DNA of 64,000 nucleotides from contig CAVUCL010000005.1 in assembly GCA_963740055.1 (NCBI GenBank), positions 496,001-560,000 on the forward strand, written 5' to 3'. The translations under genes were made by a program, and so were the position numbers. Under the pieces are notes generated by a model, which was given only the letters and a program-made list of their open reading frames with translations, was not told the origin of the DNA and did no database searches. Shown one piece after another: positions 35,527 through 45,115 of the stretch. Position 1 is the first letter of the stretch, and each line of letters starts with the position of its first letter. The stretch is from WHSW01 sp963740055. Its GTDB lineage: Bacteria > Actinomycetota > Thermoleophilia > Solirubrobacterales > 70-9.

Positions 35527-38442
35527 ATGGCCAACCGCCGCCGCAATCTCTTCATCCTCGTGCTCGTGCTCGCGCTGCTCGCGGGCTCCTCGTATCTGAT
35601 CAGCGAGAAGCGCACCGTGCTCGGGCTCGACCTGCGCGGCGGGGTCGAGCTCGTCTACGAGGGCCGCCCGAGCGCCCAGGTCCCCGAGGTCGCCGCCGAG
35701 GACGTCGACCGGGCGATCGAGATCATCCGCGACCGGGTCGACTCGCTCGGCGTCGCCGAGCCGGAGATCTCACGGGTCGGCGAGGACCAGATCGAGGTCG
35801 GCCTGCCCGACGTCGAGGACGCCGACCGCGCGATCGAGCGGGTCGGGACCACGGCGCAGCTCTTCTTCTACGACTTCGAGCCGAACGTGATCCCGCCGAA
35901 CCCGGACGTCCAGGACCCGGCGGAGCGCCCCTACAACCGGCTCATCGACGCGGTCGAGGCCGCGTCGGAGGAGAAGCCGGTCAGCGCCGAGCAGTGCGCG
36001 GAGCAGAACTGCACCACCAGCGGACCGACCTACTACCTCTTCGACGCCAACACCCTGGAGCCGCTCGGCGAGCCCTCGGACGTGCGTGAGGACCTGTTCA
36101 CCCAGTTCGAGGGCGAGCAACCGCCGGACACGCGCGTGATCGAGGTCCCGCCGGGGACCGTGGTGCTCGAGGAGCCGCCGCTCGACGACCCGGCGACCGA
36201 GGACATCGACGAGTCGGTGGCGAACCCGCCTTCGTTCTTCGTCCTCCGCGACCGTCCGGCGCTCTCCGGCGACGAGATCGAGAACCCCGAGCAGAGCACC
36301 GACCCGGTCACGAACCAGCCCAACGTCACCTTCGACTTCACCGAGCCGGGGCGCGACGCGTTCCAGCAGGTGACCGAGGAGATCGCGGTCCGCGGCGCCG
36401 ACAACTACTTCCAGGCGTCGGGCCAGCCCGGCTCGACCGCCGACGTCGACACGGCCTCGCAGTTCTCCGAGAGCTTCGCGATCGTGCTCGACAACGAGCT
36501 CGTCTCGCGCCCGATCATCAACTTCAAGGAGAACCCGACCGGGATCGACGGGCGCACCGGGGCGCAGATCTCCGGCCTCGACAGCCTCCAGGAGGCCCAG
36601 GACCTGGCCGAGGTGCTGCGGATCGGCGCCCTGCCGATCAAGCTCGCGCTGATCAGCCAGAGCCAGGTCTCGGCGACGCTCGGCGAGCAGGCGCTCGACG
36701 AGGGCCTGAAGGCGGGGATCGCGGGATTGATCGTGGTGCTGCTGTTCCTGCTCGCCTACTACCGCTTCCTCGGCCTCGTCGCCGGCCTCGGCCTGCTCGT
36801 CTACGCGGTCTTCTTCCTCGCCCTGATCAAGCTGATCCCGATCACGCTGACGCTGCCGGGGATCGCCGGCCTGATCCTGACGATCGGGGTCGCGGCGGAC
36901 TCGAACATCGTCATCTTCGAGCGAATAAAGGAGGAGGTCAGAGCCGGGCGCTCGATGCTCTCGGCGATCTCCGAGGGCTACAAGAAGGGGATCGCGACGA
37001 TCATCGACGCGAACGTGATCACCCTGATCACGGCCTTCATCCTCTTCGTGCTCGCGAGCGCCGGGGTCAAGGGCTTCGCGTTCACGCTTGGGATCGGGAC
37101 GATCGTCTCCCTGTTCACGGCGGTGCTCTTCACCCAGGCGGTGCTCGGGGTGCTCGGGCGCTCACGCATCCTGCGCTCGCCGAGCTTCCTCGGCGCCGCC
37201 GGCGAGGGCCGCCAGTGGAAGTTCGACTTCACCGGCTCCTCGCGCTACTTCTTCGCCTTCTCGGGGGTGATCCTCGCGATCGGCGCGATCGCGTTCGCGA
37301 CCAAGCAGCTCAACCTCGGGATCGACTTCGAGTCCGGGACCCGGATCCAGGCGGCGCTCGCGGAGCCGGCATCGGTCGAGGAGATCCGCGACGTGCTGGT
37401 GGAGAACCAGGTCGAGGGCGCCGAGTCGGCGAAGATCCAGGAGACCGACAACCCGGACTTCGGCGCCAACGTGGTCCAGATCCAGGCGAAGATCCCTCCG
37501 GACCAGACCGCCGGGGTGGCGCCGATCCTCGAGGACGCGTTCGGGCTCGAGCAGGGCGAGGCGAGCTTCGACTCGCAGGCGATCGGGCCCACCTTCGGCG
37601 AGCAGATCGCGCAGTCGGCGGTGATCGCGATCATCTTCAGCCTGATCGTGATCTCGGCCTATGTCGCGCTGCGGTTCGAGGCCAAGTACGCGGTCCCGGT
37701 GCTGATCGCCCTCGTCCACGACATCCTGATCACCGGCGGCATCTACGCGCTGCTCGGCGCCGAGGTCTCGAGCGCGACCGTGGCCGCCTTCCTCACGATC
37801 CTCGGCTACTCGATGTACGACTGCATCATCGTCTTCGACCGGATCCGCGAGAACGTGCCGCGGATGCCGCGGGCCGCGTTCTCGCAGATCGTCAACCGCT
37901 CGATGAGCGAGGTGCTCACCCGGTCGCTGATCACCGGGCTCTCGACCGTGTTCCTGGTCGGGATGCTGCTCGTCTTCGGCGGCGAGACCCTGCGCGACTT
38001 CGCGCTCGCGATGATGGTCGGGATCGCCTCCGGTACCTACTCCTCGATCTTCATCGCCTCGCCGGTGCTGACCGAGTGGAAGGAGCGCGAGCCGGCATAC
38101 CGCAGCCGCCGCGCCCGGATCAAGGAGGCGATGGGGTTCGTGCCCACCTTCCCCGAGGACAACGTCGTCGCCCGCATCGACGAGGCCGAGCGCCACGTCC
38201 CGAGCGCGGTCGCCGGCGACGGCACCGCCGAGCCGGCCCGCCCGCAGCGCCCGCCGGAGCCCGCCGAGGCGCCGGTCGCGATCGCCGAACCGCCGGTTGA
38301 GCGCTCCGCCGCGGCCGAGCCGACGGCGGAGGAGGCGGACGCGGGCATCGGCGGGCGCACCGGCACCGGGGCCGAGCGGACCCAGCGCCCGGCGCGAAAG
38401 AAGCAGTCACGACGCCGGCGAAAGCACGGCAGGAAGCGATGA
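35527..38442 (+). CDS. secDF: Fused SecD-SecF protein-export component
   Basis: A 971-residue natural SecDF fusion that uses the proton gradient to help SecYEG complete export. SecD half: first helix LFILVLVLALLAGSSYLI, D1 motif LGLDLRGGVELVYEG, a large periplasmic P1 domain of about 320 residues with Glu/Pro-rich insertions, then five helices ending ADSNIVIFERIKEE. SecF half starts about residue 565 with FDFTGSSRYFFAFSGVI, then GIDFESGTRIQ and GYSMYDCIIVFDRIRENV. The tail (about 875-971) is Pro/Ala/Glu-rich and ends in a very basic KKQSRRRRKHGRKR. No yajC is adjacent. Confidence 0.95.
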   Translation: MANRRRNLFILVLVLALLAGSSYLISEKRTVLGLDLRGGVELVYEGRPSAQVPEVAAEDVDRAIEIIRDRVDSLGVAEPEISRVGEDQIEVGLPDVEDADRAIERVGTTAQLFFYDFEPNVIPPNPDVQDPAERPYNRLIDAVEAASEEKPVSAEQCAEQNCTTSGPTYYLFDANTLEPLGEPSDVREDLFTQFEGEQPPDTRVIEVPPGTVVLEEPPLDDPATEDIDESVANPPSFFVLRDRPALSGDEIENPEQSTDPVTNQPNVTFDFTEPGRDAFQQVTEEIAVRGADNYFQASGQPGSTADVDTASQFSESFAIVLDNELVSRPIINFKENPTGIDGRTGAQISGLDSLQEAQDLAEVLRIGALPIKLALISQSQVSATLGEQALDEGLKAGIAGLIVVLLFLLAYYRFLGLVAGLGLLVYAVFFLALIKLIPITLTLPGIAGLILTIGVAADSNIVIFERIKEEVRAGRSMLSAISEGYKKGIATIIDANVITLITAFILFVLASAGVKGFAFTLGIGTIVSLFTAVLFTQAVLGVLGRSRILRSPSFLGAAGEGRQWKFDFTGSSRYFFAFSGVILAIGAIAFATKQLNLGIDFESGTRIQAALAEPASVEEIRDVLVENQVEGAESAKIQETDNPDFGANVVQIQAKIPPDQTAGVAPILEDAFGLEQGEASFDSQAIGPTFGEQIAQSAVIAIIFSLIVISAYVALRFEAKYAVPVLIALVHDILITGGIYALLGAEVSSATVAAFLTILGYSMYDCIIVFDRIRENVPRMPRAAFSQIVNRSMSEVLTRSLITGLSTVFLVGMLLVFGGETLRDFALAMMVGIASGTYSSIFIASPVLTEWKEREPAYRSRRARIKEAMGFVPTFPEDNVVARIDEAERHVPSAVAGDGTAEPARPQRPPEPAEAPVAIAEPPVERSAAAEPTAEEADAGIGGRTGTGAERTQRPARKKQSRRRRKHGRKR

Positions 38443-38446
38443 GCTG

Positions 38447-38722
38447 ATGGCAGCCCTGGTCTGGTTCACAACCGGCGTCGCGCTCTGGCACTTCACCGTC
38501 TTCATCCCCGATCGCTTCTGGGCGGGGATCGTCGGCGCGCTGCTCGGCGCGGCGACCGGGGCGATGATCACCGGAGCGCTGGGACAGATCGCGACCGGCG
38601 CCGGGATCGGCGAGACCGGGATCGAGACGGTCCTGTTCGCAATCCCCGGGACCGCTCTCGGGCTCGCCGCGATGTACGCGATCGGCGCCCGCCACGAGCA
38701 GGCGCTCGCCGCCGAGGCCTGA
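38447..38722 (+). CDS. Small hypothetical membrane protein
   Basis: A 91-residue protein with three likely helices (VWFTTGVALWHFTVFI, FWAGIVGALLGAATGAMITGALG and TVLFAIPGTALGLAAMYAIGA). The Gly/Ala-rich middle helix suggests tight packing in the membrane. The ATG is 4 bp after the secDF stop, so it is co-transcribed with secDF. I do not recognise a family; the placement makes an accessory role at the membrane possible. Confidence 0.7.
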   Translation: MAALVWFTTGVALWHFTVFIPDRFWAGIVGALLGAATGAMITGALGQIATGAGIGETGIETVLFAIPGTALGLAAMYAIGARHEQALAAEA

Positions 38723-38727
38723 GCCGC

Positions 38728-39234
38728 TCAGCCGGCGACGCTGAGGCTGGTCTCGATCGCCGGCGGGTGCAGCAGCGTCTGCAGGACGGTGCAGTAGCGC
38801 TCGGTGCGCGCGTGCAGGCCGGCGAGCTCCTCCTCGCTGGCGCCCGGCGCATCGACCTCGATCCGAAGCCGGATCGCGGCGAACCCGACCGGCGCCTCGC
38901 GGTCGACGCCGAGCGTTCCGCGCAGGTCGATGTCGCCGTCGGCGACGACCTCGATCCGCTCCGCGTCGATGCCGGTCGCGGCGGCGACCATCTGGCAGGT
39001 GATCTGGGCGCAGGCGGCGAGCGCCCCGAGCAGCAGGTCGCCCGAGCAGGCGCCGGTGCCGGGGCCGCCGACTCCCGCGTGCGCCTCGGCCTCCTGGACC
39101 AGCCGCCCGAGGTCGACCGAGCAGGCGACCGCCTCGGATCCCTGACCGCCGCGCGCCGAGAGCGTGATCATCGCGTCGGCGGGGCGCTCGCGGTAGCCCT
39201 CCTTGAGCGGTCGCTGCCTCTCGCGCAAATCCAT
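38728..39234 (-). CDS. OsmC-family protein
   Basis: A 168-residue OsmC/Ohr-type protein. The motif GGPGTGACSGDLLLGALAACAQITCQMVAA holds two Cys of the family, about 20 residues apart as usual for peroxidatic pairs, and the start EGYRERPADAMITLSARGGQG is family-like. It probably reduces organic hydroperoxides or binds thiols. It converges on the small membrane gene (5 bp) and has its own promoter region facing recJ. Confidence 0.87.
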   Translation of the reverse strand: MDLRERQRPLKEGYRERPADAMITLSARGGQGSEAVACSVDLGRLVQEAEAHAGVGGPGTGACSGDLLLGALAACAQITCQMVAAATGIDAERIEVVADGDIDLRGTLGVDREAPVGFAAIRLRIEVDAPGASEEELAGLHARTERYCTVLQTLLHPPAIETSLSVAG

Positions 39235-39306
39235 CTCAGCGGCTCCTTTCGCTCGTCACCGGCGAGGCCACGCTAACACCGGGGCGATTCCGTCCTCGCG
39301 TCGCCC

Positions 39307-39312
39307 TAGCTT
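39307..39312 (+). promoter_or_regulatory. -10-like hexamer for leaderless recJ
   Basis: TAGCTT ends 6 nt before GTG 39319. Confidence 0.5.
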
Positions 39313-39318
39313 GGCTGC

Positions 39319-41085
39319 GTGGCCGAATCCGCCCCCGCGAGCTTCACCCTTGAGCCCTACGACTACGCCCAGGCGCGGGCGCTGATGCGCGAGCTCGAGC
39401 TCGCCGAGCCGGTCGCGGTCACGCTCGTGCGCCGCGGCCACTGCACGGTCGCCGACGCTCGGGCCTTCCTCGAGGCCGCCGACGACCACGACCCGCTCGC
39501 GTTCGCGGCGATGGCCGAGGTCGTCGAGAGACTGCGCGCCGCGGTCGCCGCCGGGCGGCGGATCACCGTCCATGGCGACTACGACGTCGACGGCGTCTGC
39601 TCGACCGCGATCATCGTCCGCGCGCTGCGGGAGCTCGGCGGCGACTGCGACTGGCTCATCCCCTCGCGCCTCGACGACGGCTACGGGCTCACCGAGGACA
39701 CGGTGGCGAAGCTGGCGCGGCGCGGGACCTCGCTGCTGATCACCGCCGACTGCGGGATCGGCTCGGTGGCCGAGGTCGACGCTGCGCTCGCCGCCGGCCT
39801 CGAGGTGATCGTCACCGACCACCACCAGCCCGGCGAGACCCTGCCGGCGTGCCCGATCCTGCATCCGGTCGTCTCCGGCTACCCGTTCGGCGAGCTCTGC
39901 GCGACCGGCGTCGCCTACAAGCTCGCGGTCGCCCTCGGCGGCGCCGCGGCGGCCGCCCCCGATCTCGACCTGGTCGCGCTGGCGACGATCGCGGACCTGG
40001 TCCCGCTGCGGGGCGAGAACCGGGCTTTGGTGCGGCGCGGTCTCGCCGAGGCGCGTCGCGCCCGGCGACCGGGCCTGCGGGCGTTGATGGCGGCGGCCGC
40101 GGTGGTCCCCGAGCGCCTCGACGAGTCCGACGTCGCCTTCCGGCTCGCGCCACGGATCAACGCCGCCGGGCGCCTGCACCGCGCCGACGCCGGGGTCGAG
40201 CTGATGCTGACCGCCGACGAGCCGCGGGCGACCGAGATCGCGGCCGAGCTCGACCGCACCAACCACGATCGGCGCGAGATCGAGCGCGAGGTCGCGACGG
40301 CGGCCGAGGCAGCCCGGCGCGAGCTCCCTGACGGCCTCGGCGAGGCCGCCGGGCTGGTGATCGCCGGCGAGGGCTGGCACCCGGGCGTGGTCGGGATCGT
40401 CGCCTCGCGACTGGTCGAGCGCCACCTGCGCCCGGTGGTCCTGATCGGCCTCGACGGCGAGGGGCGGGGGAGGGGGTCGGGCCGCAGCGTGCCCGGCTTC
40501 GACCTGCTCGCCGCGCTCGACGCCTGCGCCGAGCACCTGGTTCGCCACGGCGGTCATCGGGCCGCCGCCGGGCTCGAGATCGAGGCGGGACGCGTGGACG
40601 CGTTCCGGGAGCAGTTCGCGGCCGTGGTCGAGGCGAGGATCGGCGAGGCCGCGGGCGTTCGGGTGGAGGCGGTGGACGCGGTGGTCGGCGCCGACGGCCT
40701 CGGTCACGACGTCGCCGAGCAGCTCACGCGCCTGGGTCCGTTCGGAAACGGCAACCCCGGCGTGCGCCTGCTCGTGCCGGGGGCGAGCGTCGGCGACGTG
40801 CGCCCGATGGGAGAGGGCGATCGGCACGCGCGCTTCAGCCTGCGCAGCGGCGGGCGCCGCGCGCGCGGGGTCGCGTTCGGCGTCGGGGCGACGCTCGAGC
40901 AGGTGGGCGCCGCCGGCCCGCTCGACGTCTCCGTTCGGCTCGAGCTCAACGAGTGGAACGGCTCGATCGAGCCCCGGGTCGTCCTCGGGCGCCTCTACCC
41001 GGTTCCCGAGGCTTCGGCCAACCCTGCCGCCCCCGGACGCGAAGCGGAGGAGGCGGCAGGCAGTGATCGCGGCAGGCATCGGTGA
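39319..41085 (+). CDS. recJ: Single-strand exonuclease RecJ
   Basis: The 5'-3' single-strand DNA exonuclease of recombination and mismatch repair, 588 residues. DHH motifs: HGDYDVDGVCSTAI, ITADCGIGS and VTDHHQPGETLP; then FRLAPRINAAGRLHRADAGVELML, and the DHHA1 part GEGWHPGVVGIVASRLVE with GSGRSVPGFDL and GGHRAAAGLEIE. The OB fold near 430-565 ends in a loosely conserved tail. The next gene begins 23 bp before this stop in the +1 frame; together they may be one longer RecJ split by an extra base near 41040-41062. Confidence 0.93.
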   Translation: MAESAPASFTLEPYDYAQARALMRELELAEPVAVTLVRRGHCTVADARAFLEAADDHDPLAFAAMAEVVERLRAAVAAGRRITVHGDYDVDGVCSTAIIVRALRELGGDCDWLIPSRLDDGYGLTEDTVAKLARRGTSLLITADCGIGSVAEVDAALAAGLEVIVTDHHQPGETLPACPILHPVVSGYPFGELCATGVAYKLAVALGGAAAAAPDLDLVALATIADLVPLRGENRALVRRGLAEARRARRPGLRALMAAAAVVPERLDESDVAFRLAPRINAAGRLHRADAGVELMLTADEPRATEIAAELDRTNHDRREIEREVATAAEAARRELPDGLGEAAGLVIAGEGWHPGVVGIVASRLVERHLRPVVLIGLDGEGRGRGSGRSVPGFDLLAALDACAEHLVRHGGHRAAAGLEIEAGRVDAFREQFAAVVEARIGEAAGVRVEAVDAVVGADGLGHDVAEQLTRLGPFGNGNPGVRLLVPGASVGDVRPMGEGDRHARFSLRSGGRRARGVAFGVGATLEQVGAAGPLDVSVRLELNEWNGSIEPRVVLGRLYPVPEASANPAAPGREAEEAAGSDRGRHR

Positions 41086-41899
41086 TTCTGAGTTTTGGGC
41101 GCGCCATGACGCCGAGCTGGAGTCCGAGCTGACGCCGCCGCCGTCGCCGGCGAGCACGGCGCGCGAGCTGATCGAGCGGCCGGGCGCCTCCGGGGTGGCG
41201 ACGGTCGCGGCGCTGGCCTCGGCCGGGCGCACGGTGCTCGTCCTCTGCGCCGACGCGATCCGCCGCCGCGAGCTGATCGAGCGCGCCGCGCGCCCGGCGC
41301 GCTTCGGCGGCGGCGAGCTGGCCCTCGTCTCGGCGCGGCTCGCCGACTCCGGCTGCGCCGCGGCGAGCGCCCGGGTGATCGCCGCGGGCAGCGGGGTGGC
41401 GCTCGCCGACTGGGCGGCGCTCGAGCGCGACCCCCGGCTGGCGCCGCAGTTCGAGCACGTGGTCGTCGTCGACCCGCCACCGAGCGCCCGGCTCGAGTCG
41501 CTCGCCACCGCCGGCGACGGCTACCTGCATCGCGTCGACGGCGCGGCCGAGCGCGAGTTCGCCCTCCGCGTGCACGCCGAGGAGTGGCCCTCGCGAGCCG
41601 GGCTCGCGGCCGTCTATCGCGGTCTCGGGCCGGGCGCCGGCCCTCGTCGCGCGTCGGAGGCGCGCGCGCTGCTGTGCGGGGGCGGGCGGGCGCATCCGTT
41701 CACCCCCGAGGTCGCCGGGCGCTCGAGCCGGGTGCTGGCCGAGCTCGGGCTGCTGCGATGGGACACAACGGCCGCGACGCGCACGCTCAGCGTCGTATCC
41801 TCGGAGGCGACGGATCTGGACCGATCCGCCGCATTCGTCGCCTACCGTGGGCGCTACGAGGAGGGCCGGCGATACCTGAGCGAGCGAAGACAGACCTAG
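41063..41899 (+). CDS. Probable C-terminal domain of RecJ, or separate helicase-like remnant
   Basis: A 278-residue protein overlapping recJ by 23 bp. It begins IAAGIGDSEFWARHDAELE and has a nucleotide-binding-like pattern without an intact Walker A: GRTVLVLCADAIRRRELIERA, RVIAAGSGVALADWAALE and FEHVVVVDPPPSARLESL (a degenerate Walker B with DPPP in place of DExx). This looks like an inactivated superfamily-2 helicase domain, as found fused at the C-terminus of some long RecJ proteins. The frame relation (+1 relative to recJ) equals the error pattern elsewhere in the window, so a single recJ gene is plausible. Confidence 0.6.
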   Translation: MIAAGIGDSEFWARHDAELESELTPPPSPASTARELIERPGASGVATVAALASAGRTVLVLCADAIRRRELIERAARPARFGGGELALVSARLADSGCAAASARVIAAGSGVALADWAALERDPRLAPQFEHVVVVDPPPSARLESLATAGDGYLHRVDGAAEREFALRVHAEEWPSRAGLAAVYRGLGPGAGPRRASEARALLCGGGRAHPFTPEVAGRSSRVLAELGLLRWDTTAATRTLSVVSSEATDLDRSAAFVAYRGRYEEGRRYLSERRQT

Positions 41900-41988
41900 A
41901 GCAGTCCAACGGCGCGACCTCGCCGGAGGACCGGCGCGGCCATACGCGGGTCGGCGCCTTCGAGGGTGTCCACGCGCCGGCGGCGCCG

Positions 41989-44229
41989 GTGAACGCGGTC
42001 ACCAAGTCGCTGACCGCCGACGAGCGGGCGCTGCTCGGGGACCTGTTCGCGGTCATCGGCGAGCACAGCACCGGTGCCGACGCCGACGGCCTCGACCGGG
42101 CCGCGATCGAGCATGCCTTCGCCTTCGCCTGCGAGCGCCACGCCGACCAGCAGCGCAAGTCGGGCGAGGACTTCATCACCCACCCGGTCGAGGTGGCGAA
42201 GGTGTGCGCCGGGCTGCGTCTCGACACCGAGACGCTGTGCGCGGCCCTGCTCCACGACACGGTCGAGGACACGAGCGCCAGCCTCGACGAGGTTCGCGAG
42301 CTCTTCGGCGACACCGTCGCCGGGCTCGTCGACGGGGTCACGAAGCTGACCGGGATCACGTTCCAGAGCCGTGACGAGCACCAGGCCGAGAACTACCGCA
42401 AGATGATGGTCGCGATGGCCACGGACGTCCGGGTCATCCTGATCAAGCTCGCCGACCGCCTGCACAACATGCGCACGCTCGAGGCGCTGGCGAAGCAGAA
42501 GCAGCTCGAGAAGGCGCGCGAGACGCTCGAGATCTACGCCCCGCTCGCGCACCGGCTCGGGATCCACGCGATCAAGTGGGAGCTCGAGGACCTCTCGTTC
42601 CAGCGCCTGCACCCGCGCAAGTACGAGGAGATCAAGAAGCTCGTCGCCCAGCAGCGCGCCGAGCGCGAGGACTACGTCAACGACGCCGGCGGCTTTCTCA
42701 CCGATGAGCTGCGCAAGGTCGGGATCGAGGCCCAGATCTCGGGCCGGGCGAAGCACTTCTACTCGATCTACTCGAAGATGACCAAGAAGGGCCGCGAGTT
42801 CAACGAGATCTACGACCTGACCGCGATGCGGGTGATCGTCGACTCGGTCAAGGACTGCTACGGCGCGATCGGGATCATCCACTCGCTCTGGAAGCCGCTG
42901 CCTGGCCGGTTCAAGGACTTCGTCGCGACCCCGAAGCTGAACCTCTACCAGGCGCTGCACACGACGGTGATCGGGCCCGAGGGGAGGCCGCTCGAGATCC
43001 AGATCCGGACCCCCGAGATGCACGAGACCGCCGAGTTCGGGATCGCCGCGCACGTGCTCTACAAGGAGGGCGTCCCGGGCAAGGGTGATCCTGAGCGCGA
43101 GAAGATGACCTGGCTGCGCCACCTGCTCGACGACGAGTCCGAGCAGGACCCGGCGGCGTTCGTCGAGGCGCTCAAGGTCGACCTGTTCGAGGACGAGGTC
43201 TTCGTCTTCACCCCGAAGGGCGAGGTCAAGAACCTCTCCGCCGGCTCGACCCCGCTCGACCTCGCCTACGCCGTCCACACCGACGTTGGACACCGCTGCG
43301 TCGGCGCCAAGGTGAACGGCAAGATCGTGCCCTTGCACTACTCGCTGCGCAGCGGCGACATCGTCGAGATCCTGACCTCGAAGCAGGAGCGCGGCCCCTC
43401 GCGCGACTGGCTCGCCCTCGTGCGCACCAGCCGCGCTCGCAACAAGATCCGGGCCTTCCTCAAGCGCGAGCGGCGCGAGGATGCCGAGCACCGCGGCCGC
43501 GAGCAGCTGCACACGGAGCTGCGCAAGGGCGGGCTGCCGCCGCAGCGCCTCGCCGGGTCGCCGCTGCTCGCCGACATCACCCGCGAGATGGGCTTCCGCA
43601 AGGCCGACGACTTCTACATCGCCGTCGGCCAGGGAAAGATCTCGACCAAGACCGTCCTCAACAAGGTGATGCAGCGGCTCAAGTCCGGCGACGCGGTCGC
43701 CGGCGGCGAGACCGAGGCGCACCTGGCGGGGGTGCTCGAGGGTCGCGACGAGCGCCAGCGCCGGACCCAGGACGCATCCAGCTACGGGATCAAGGTCGAG
43801 GGCATCGACGACGTCGTCGTCCGACTCGCGAAGTGCTGTCGCCCGGTCCCCGGCGACGAGATCGTCGGCTACGTCTCGCTCGGGCGCGGGATCACGATCC
43901 ACCGCGAGGACTGCCGCAACGTCGAGGCGCTGATGAAGTCGCCCGAGCGCTTCACCTCCGTCTCCTGGGCCGGCGACAACGCGACCTCCTACCGGGTCGA
44001 GCTCCAGGTCGACGCCTGGGACCGGACCCGCCTGCTCGAGGACCTCTCGCGCACCTTCTCCGAGGCGGGGGTGAACATCCTCGAGGCCAACTGCACCACC
44101 AAGCACCCGATGGTTCGCAACCGGTTCGTGGTCGAGGTCGGCGACTCGCAGCAGCTCAAGGCCTGCGTCAGCAGGCTGAGGAGCCTCGACGCCGTGTTCG
44201 ACGCCTACCGGGTGACGCCGACTGAGTAG
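41989..44229 (+). CDS. rsh: Bifunctional (p)ppGpp synthetase/hydrolase
   Basis: A long RelA/SpoT homologue, 746 residues. Hydrolase HD domain with ALLHDTVEDT and IKLADRLHNMRTL is intact; synthetase domain with SGRAKHFYSIYSKM, IYDLTAMRVIVDSV and NLYQALHTTVIGPEG; TGS domain (EVFVFTPKGEVKNLSAGSTPLDLAYAVHTDVGHRC); zinc-finger-like CCRPVPGDEIVGYVSLGRGITIHREDC; and C-terminal ACT domain. GTG 41989 begins NAVTKSLTADERALLGDLF. The frame is open farther upstream, over the previous gene, but no family similarity is seen there. Confidence 0.93.
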   Translation: MNAVTKSLTADERALLGDLFAVIGEHSTGADADGLDRAAIEHAFAFACERHADQQRKSGEDFITHPVEVAKVCAGLRLDTETLCAALLHDTVEDTSASLDEVRELFGDTVAGLVDGVTKLTGITFQSRDEHQAENYRKMMVAMATDVRVILIKLADRLHNMRTLEALAKQKQLEKARETLEIYAPLAHRLGIHAIKWELEDLSFQRLHPRKYEEIKKLVAQQRAEREDYVNDAGGFLTDELRKVGIEAQISGRAKHFYSIYSKMTKKGREFNEIYDLTAMRVIVDSVKDCYGAIGIIHSLWKPLPGRFKDFVATPKLNLYQALHTTVIGPEGRPLEIQIRTPEMHETAEFGIAAHVLYKEGVPGKGDPEREKMTWLRHLLDDESEQDPAAFVEALKVDLFEDEVFVFTPKGEVKNLSAGSTPLDLAYAVHTDVGHRCVGAKVNGKIVPLHYSLRSGDIVEILTSKQERGPSRDWLALVRTSRARNKIRAFLKRERREDAEHRGREQLHTELRKGGLPPQRLAGSPLLADITREMGFRKADDFYIAVGQGKISTKTVLNKVMQRLKSGDAVAGGETEAHLAGVLEGRDERQRRTQDASSYGIKVEGIDDVVVRLAKCCRPVPGDEIVGYVSLGRGITIHREDCRNVEALMKSPERFTSVSWAGDNATSYRVELQVDAWDRTRLLEDLSRTFSEAGVNILEANCTTKHPMVRNRFVVEVGDSQQLKACVSRLRSLDAVFDAYRVTPTE

Positions 44230-44275
44230 GACGCGAACCGCAGACCGCAGACCGCGGAAACGCCCCGCGGTATCC

Positions 44276-45115
44276 GTGGTGGTGCCGTTCCTCGGTGACG
44301 AGGCAGCGGTCGAGCGGCTGCGCGGGCACCTGCGGGCGCTCGACGCCGGCGACGGAGACGAGTTGATCGTCGCCGACAACACCGCCGACGGGGTCGCCGT
44401 GGACGTGCTCGACGAGACCGCCACGGTGGTGGCGGCGCGGGGTGAGCGCAGCTCCTACCACGCCCGCAACGTCGGCGCCGCCGTTGCGGGCGCCGAGTGG
44501 CTGCTCTTCCTCGACGCCGACTGCGGCCCGGCGCCGGACCTGCTCGCGCGCTACTTCGAGCCGCCGCCGGGCGCCGACGACGGGATCGTCGCGGGCACGA
44601 TCGGCGAGGACCCCGAGCGCGACTCGCTGCTCGCCCGCTACGCCAGCTCGCGCGACCTCTACGCCGGCGGGCGCGGGCCCGACGGTGACGAGGGCGGCTA
44701 CGCGCCGACCGGCAACCTGCTCGTCCGCCGCGAGGCGTTCGAGGCCGTCGACGGGTTCGTCGAGGGGATCCGCTCGGCCGGCGACGTCGATCTGTGCTGG
44801 CGGATCCAGGCCGCCGGCTGGCGGCTGGTGCGGCGCCCGGGCGCGATCGTCGCCCACCGCCACCGCGACGACCTCGCCTCGTTCGTCTCGATGCTGGCTC
44901 GCTACGGCGCGGGCGCGGGCTGGCTCGAGCGCCGCTATCCGGGCTCCTCGCCGCGCTGGCCGCTGTCGATCGTCGAGCTCGCGCGCTCCGGCGTCGACGC
45001 CGCCCGCTACGCCGCCTCGGGGCGCGGGGAGGAGGCCGCCTTCCGGCTCGTCGACGCGCTCGGGCTGGTCGCCCACAACGTCGGCTACCGGGCCTCGAAC
45101 GAGCTCGAGCGCTAG
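44276..45115 (+). CDS. Family 2 glycosyltransferase
   Basis: A 279-residue GT-A enzyme. The first strand is VVVPFLGDEAAVERL; the nucleotide-sugar site includes ELIVADNTADG and the metal-binding FLDADCGPAPDLL; acceptor part GGYAPTGNLLVRREAFEAVDGFVEGIRSAGDVDLCWR contains the ED-like base region. A C-terminal hydrophobic part is weak, so it may be peripheral. GTG 44276 follows the short gap after rsh and lacks the usual two leading residues of the strand, so an upstream non-ATG start is possible. It ends 4 bp into the opposing HIT gene. Confidence 0.85.
   Translation: MVVPFLGDEAAVERLRGHLRALDAGDGDELIVADNTADGVAVDVLDETATVVAARGERSSYHARNVGAAVAGAEWLLFLDADCGPAPDLLARYFEPPPGADDGIVAGTIGEDPERDSLLARYASSRDLYAGGRGPDGDEGGYAPTGNLLVRREAFEAVDGFVEGIRSAGDVDLCWRIQAAGWRLVRRPGAIVAHRHRDDLASFVSMLARYGAGAGWLERRYPGSSPRWPLSIVELARSGVDAARYAASGRGEEAAFRLVDALGLVAHNVGYRASNELER

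Noticed and set aside
41758..41988. Earlier ATG start for the rsh gene
   Set aside because: It would add ~77 Arg-rich residues that overlap the preceding gene and resemble no RelA/SpoT N-terminus.
44230..44275. Repeated CCGCAGA/CCGCGGA units between rsh and the GT2 gene
   Set aside because: Only three short imperfect units; too little for a functional repeat claim.
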